Below, piece after piece: positions 4,969 through 6,498 of a DNA stretch of 6,498 nucleotides. This stretch comes from an uncultured bacterium (GTDB lineage: Bacteria; Verrucomicrobiota; Kiritimatiellia; UBA8416; CALETX01), in assembly GCA_937920455.1 (NCBI GenBank), contig CALETX010000421.1, positions 1 through 6,498 of the forward strand, written 5' to 3'. The first letter of the stretch is position 1, and each line of letters begins with the position of its first letter. The position numbers and the translations under genes were made by a program. The notes beneath the pieces are model-generated. The model had not been told where the DNA came from and made no database searches. It saw only the letters and a program-made list of their open reading frames with translations.

Positions 4969-6498
4969 TCATTCTCCTCAGTTGCCCGAAGCACTTCTTC
5001 AACTGTCGTTATCCCGTCGAGAACCTTCGTCCAACCGTCATCTCGCAGCGTCGCCATGCCTTCCGATATCGCCTTTTGCTTGATAACGCTTGAAGGACTC
5101 CTCGTGATCACCAGCGACCCGATCTGCTCGCCCACTTGCAGAATCTCAAATATCCCGCAACGACCTCTGTAGCCTGTATGACGGCACGACTCACAGCCAG
5201 CAGCGGAGTACAATGGCCGTCCCCTGATTCGCTCTACTGGAAATCCGATGCCCTCCAAATACGACGATTCCGGGTGTTCGGGTTTACGGCACACAGTGCA
5301 AAGCCGGCGTACAAGCCTCTGAGCAACCACAGCAATCACGGCCGAAGCCACAAGATATGGCTCGACACCCATGTCAAGGAGCCTTGTGAAAGCGCCAGCC
5401 GCATCGTTCGTATGAAGGGTACTAAAGACCAAGTGGCCGGTAAGCGAAGCCTGTATCGCTATCTCCGCCGTCTCAAGGTCTCGTATCTCACCAACCATGA
5501 TCACATCCGGGTCCTGCCTCAAAATGTGTCTTAGAATCCGGGCAAAAGTGAGCCCAATTTCAGGTCTAACCAACACCTGGTTAACGCCCGCCATTTCGTA
5601 TTCAATGGGCTCTTCAGCGGTTATGATGCGCTGGTCAACTGTGTTGATCTCGTGCAGAAAAGCATAAAGCGAAGTGGATTTGCCAGAACCGGTGGGACCG
5701 GTCACGAGAACGATCCCGTTTGGGCGGTTAATTATCCTGACAATAGTGGCAGAGTCCTTTTCGTTAAGGCCCAGTTCCCGCAAGCTGATGAACTCCCCCT
5801 TGCCCCTCAAAAGGCGAAGGCTCACGCTTTCCCCATACACCGTCGGCATCGTTGACACTCTTATGTCCAGGTCCTGACCTTCCACCCTGAGACCGATTCT
5901 GCCGTCCATGGGAAGCCTTTTCTCGGCGATATCCATGTTGGCCATAACCTTGATTCTGGAAATAATCGCGGCCTGGAACCTGTTCAGTTGCGCCGGAACG
6001 GGCGTCTCGTGAAGCACGCCGTCAACCCTGTAACGTATCCTGAGCCTGTCTTCCATCGGCTCAAAATGTATATCCGTGGCGTTCTGTCGGCATGCCTCCA
6101 GGATAATCTGGTTCACGAACTTAACGATGGATGCTTCCTGATCAAGTTCACTCAGATCCGCCTTTTTTCTATTTTCATCAACGGCAATATCAAAGCGGCT
6201 GTCCTGCATCATCTGATCCACCGTCTCCGCTCCCACTCCATAGAGGCGTTTGGCGGTTTTTGCTATGTCATCGCGCACACTGAGAGCTAGCCTGACGCGC
6301 ATGCCGGAAGCTATCCGCAACGCGTCAACAAGCGCCGGATTAAGCGGATCGCTGGTGGCCACAAGAAGGATTCCATTTTCGACCGAGAGTGGCAGAACTC
6401 CGTAGTGAAATACAGCTTTTGTTGGAAGCTTTTCCAGAACATCCCGCGAGATCTCGCGTCCTGGAAGCTTCACAAATGGCAGATTCATGGCCTTGCCG
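4965..6498 (-). CDS. gspE: T2SS assembly ATPase GspE (5' end beyond right edge)
   Basis: GspE is the cytoplasmic hexameric AAA-like ATPase that powers pseudopilus assembly. Numbering from the first in-window ATG (6488): residues 1-90 are most of the T2SSE_N/MshEN-type domain (LPFVKL, HYGVLPLSVENGILLVATSDP); about 120-230 is the N2 domain (DIHFEP, RYRVDGVL, KRLPMDGRI); 258-400 is the RecA core, with Walker A GPTGSGKST (264-272), Asp box ITAEEPIEYE (289-298), Walker B ILRQDPDVIMVGEIRD (322-337) and His box GHLVFSTLHTND (351-362). The zinc-binding tetracysteine motif of true GspE is present: C397-x2-C400 and C432-x2-C435. All catalytic motifs look intact. The frame stays open past the ATG to the edge (reading GKA before M), and 'GKAMNLPFVKL' resembles the internal 'LAEQLxLPFVDL' of longer GspE proteins, so the true start probably lies outside the window. 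The stop abuts the gspF region and the mini-ORF above. Confidence 0.97.
   Translation of the reverse strand, partial: GKAMNLPFVKLPGREISRDVLEKLPTKAVFHYGVLPLSVENGILLVATSDPLNPALVDALRIASGMRVRLALSVRDDIAKTAKRLYGVGAETVDQMMQDSRFDIAVDENRKKADLSELDQEASIVKFVNQIILEACRQNATDIHFEPMEDRLRIRYRVDGVLHETPVPAQLNRFQAAIISRIKVMANMDIAEKRLPMDGRIGLRVEGQDLDIRVSTMPTVYGESVSLRLLRGKGEFISLRELGLNEKDSATIVRIINRPNGIVLVTGPTGSGKSTSLYAFLHEINTVDQRIITAEEPIEYEMAGVNQVLVRPEIGLTFARILRHILRQDPDVIMVGEIRDLETAEIAIQASLTGHLVFSTLHTNDAAGAFTRLLDMGVEPYLVASAVIAVVAQRLVRRLCTVCRKPEHPESSYLEGIGFPVERIRGRPLYSAAGCESCRHTGYRGRCGIFEILQVGEQIGSLVITRSPSSVIKQKAISEGMATLRDDGWTKVLDGITTVEEVLRATEENE

Noticed and set aside
4934..5002. Upstream TTG (5002) or ATG (4972) start for gspF
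   Set aside because: Both overlap the end of gspE and add residues foreign to GspF; the MAKFAYIARTKAGQ start is the family N-terminus.
385..6498. Reading the cluster as a type IV pilus operon
   Set aside because: GspK with its characteristic large domain, the full H-I-J-K tip set, a calcium-loop GspG and the tetracysteine GspE together indicate a T2SS rather than T4P.
1..6498. Mobile elements, CRISPR arrays, tRNA or rRNA genes
   Set aside because: Nearly every base lies in the eight minus-strand genes; no direct-repeat array, transposase, integrase or RNA-gene structure is visible.

Overview
The window is the middle of a single minus-strand operon for a type II secretion system (T2SS). Everything is read from right to left: gspE (assembly ATPase, 5' end cut by the right edge), gspF (inner-membrane platform), gspG (major pseudopilin), gspH, gspI, gspJ and gspK (minor pseudopilins of the pilus tip), then the first about 119 codons of a GspL/PilM-like protein cut by the left edge. 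The plus strand has many open frames, but all are shadows of these genes. I see no RNA genes, mobile elements, CRISPR arrays, promoters or terminators.

The cell must be a diderm (Gram-negative-type) bacterium, because T2SS exports folded proteins across an outer membrane. A spot count of the first 60 bases gives about 50-55% GC. The canonical E-F-G-H-I-J-K order with a PilM-flavoured L protein suits a lineage outside the classic Enterobacteria/Pseudomonas set, possibly the PVC group (Verrucomicrobia, Lentisphaerae, Kiritimatiellota). This is a weak inference from protein style, not a placement.

How the parts work together: cytoplasmic GspE hydrolyses ATP at the base of the machine and is tied to the membrane through GspL. 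GspF converts this work into insertion of processed GspG subunits into a short periplasmic pseudopilus. GspH, I, J and K cap that fibre and start its assembly. All five pseudopilins here carry N-terminal signals for a prepilin peptidase (GspO/PilD), which is not in the window. GspC, GspD, GspM and GspN are also absent and may lie beyond either edge.

The genes are packed end to end: gspH/gspI and gspJ/gspK share ATGA overlaps, and gspI/gspJ overlap by 26 nt. The three looser junctions hold the interesting detail. A perfect 6-bp GC-rich hairpin abuts an ideal AGGAGG site in front of gspG. The gspG/gspH junction has an unclear start with a possible unusually long prepilin leader. Two 9-codon mini-ORFs bridge gspE/gspF and gspK/gspL, each starting in an ATGA overlap with the upstream stop. 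I found no strong evidence of a wholly new system; the window is mostly a well-formed T2SS core operon.
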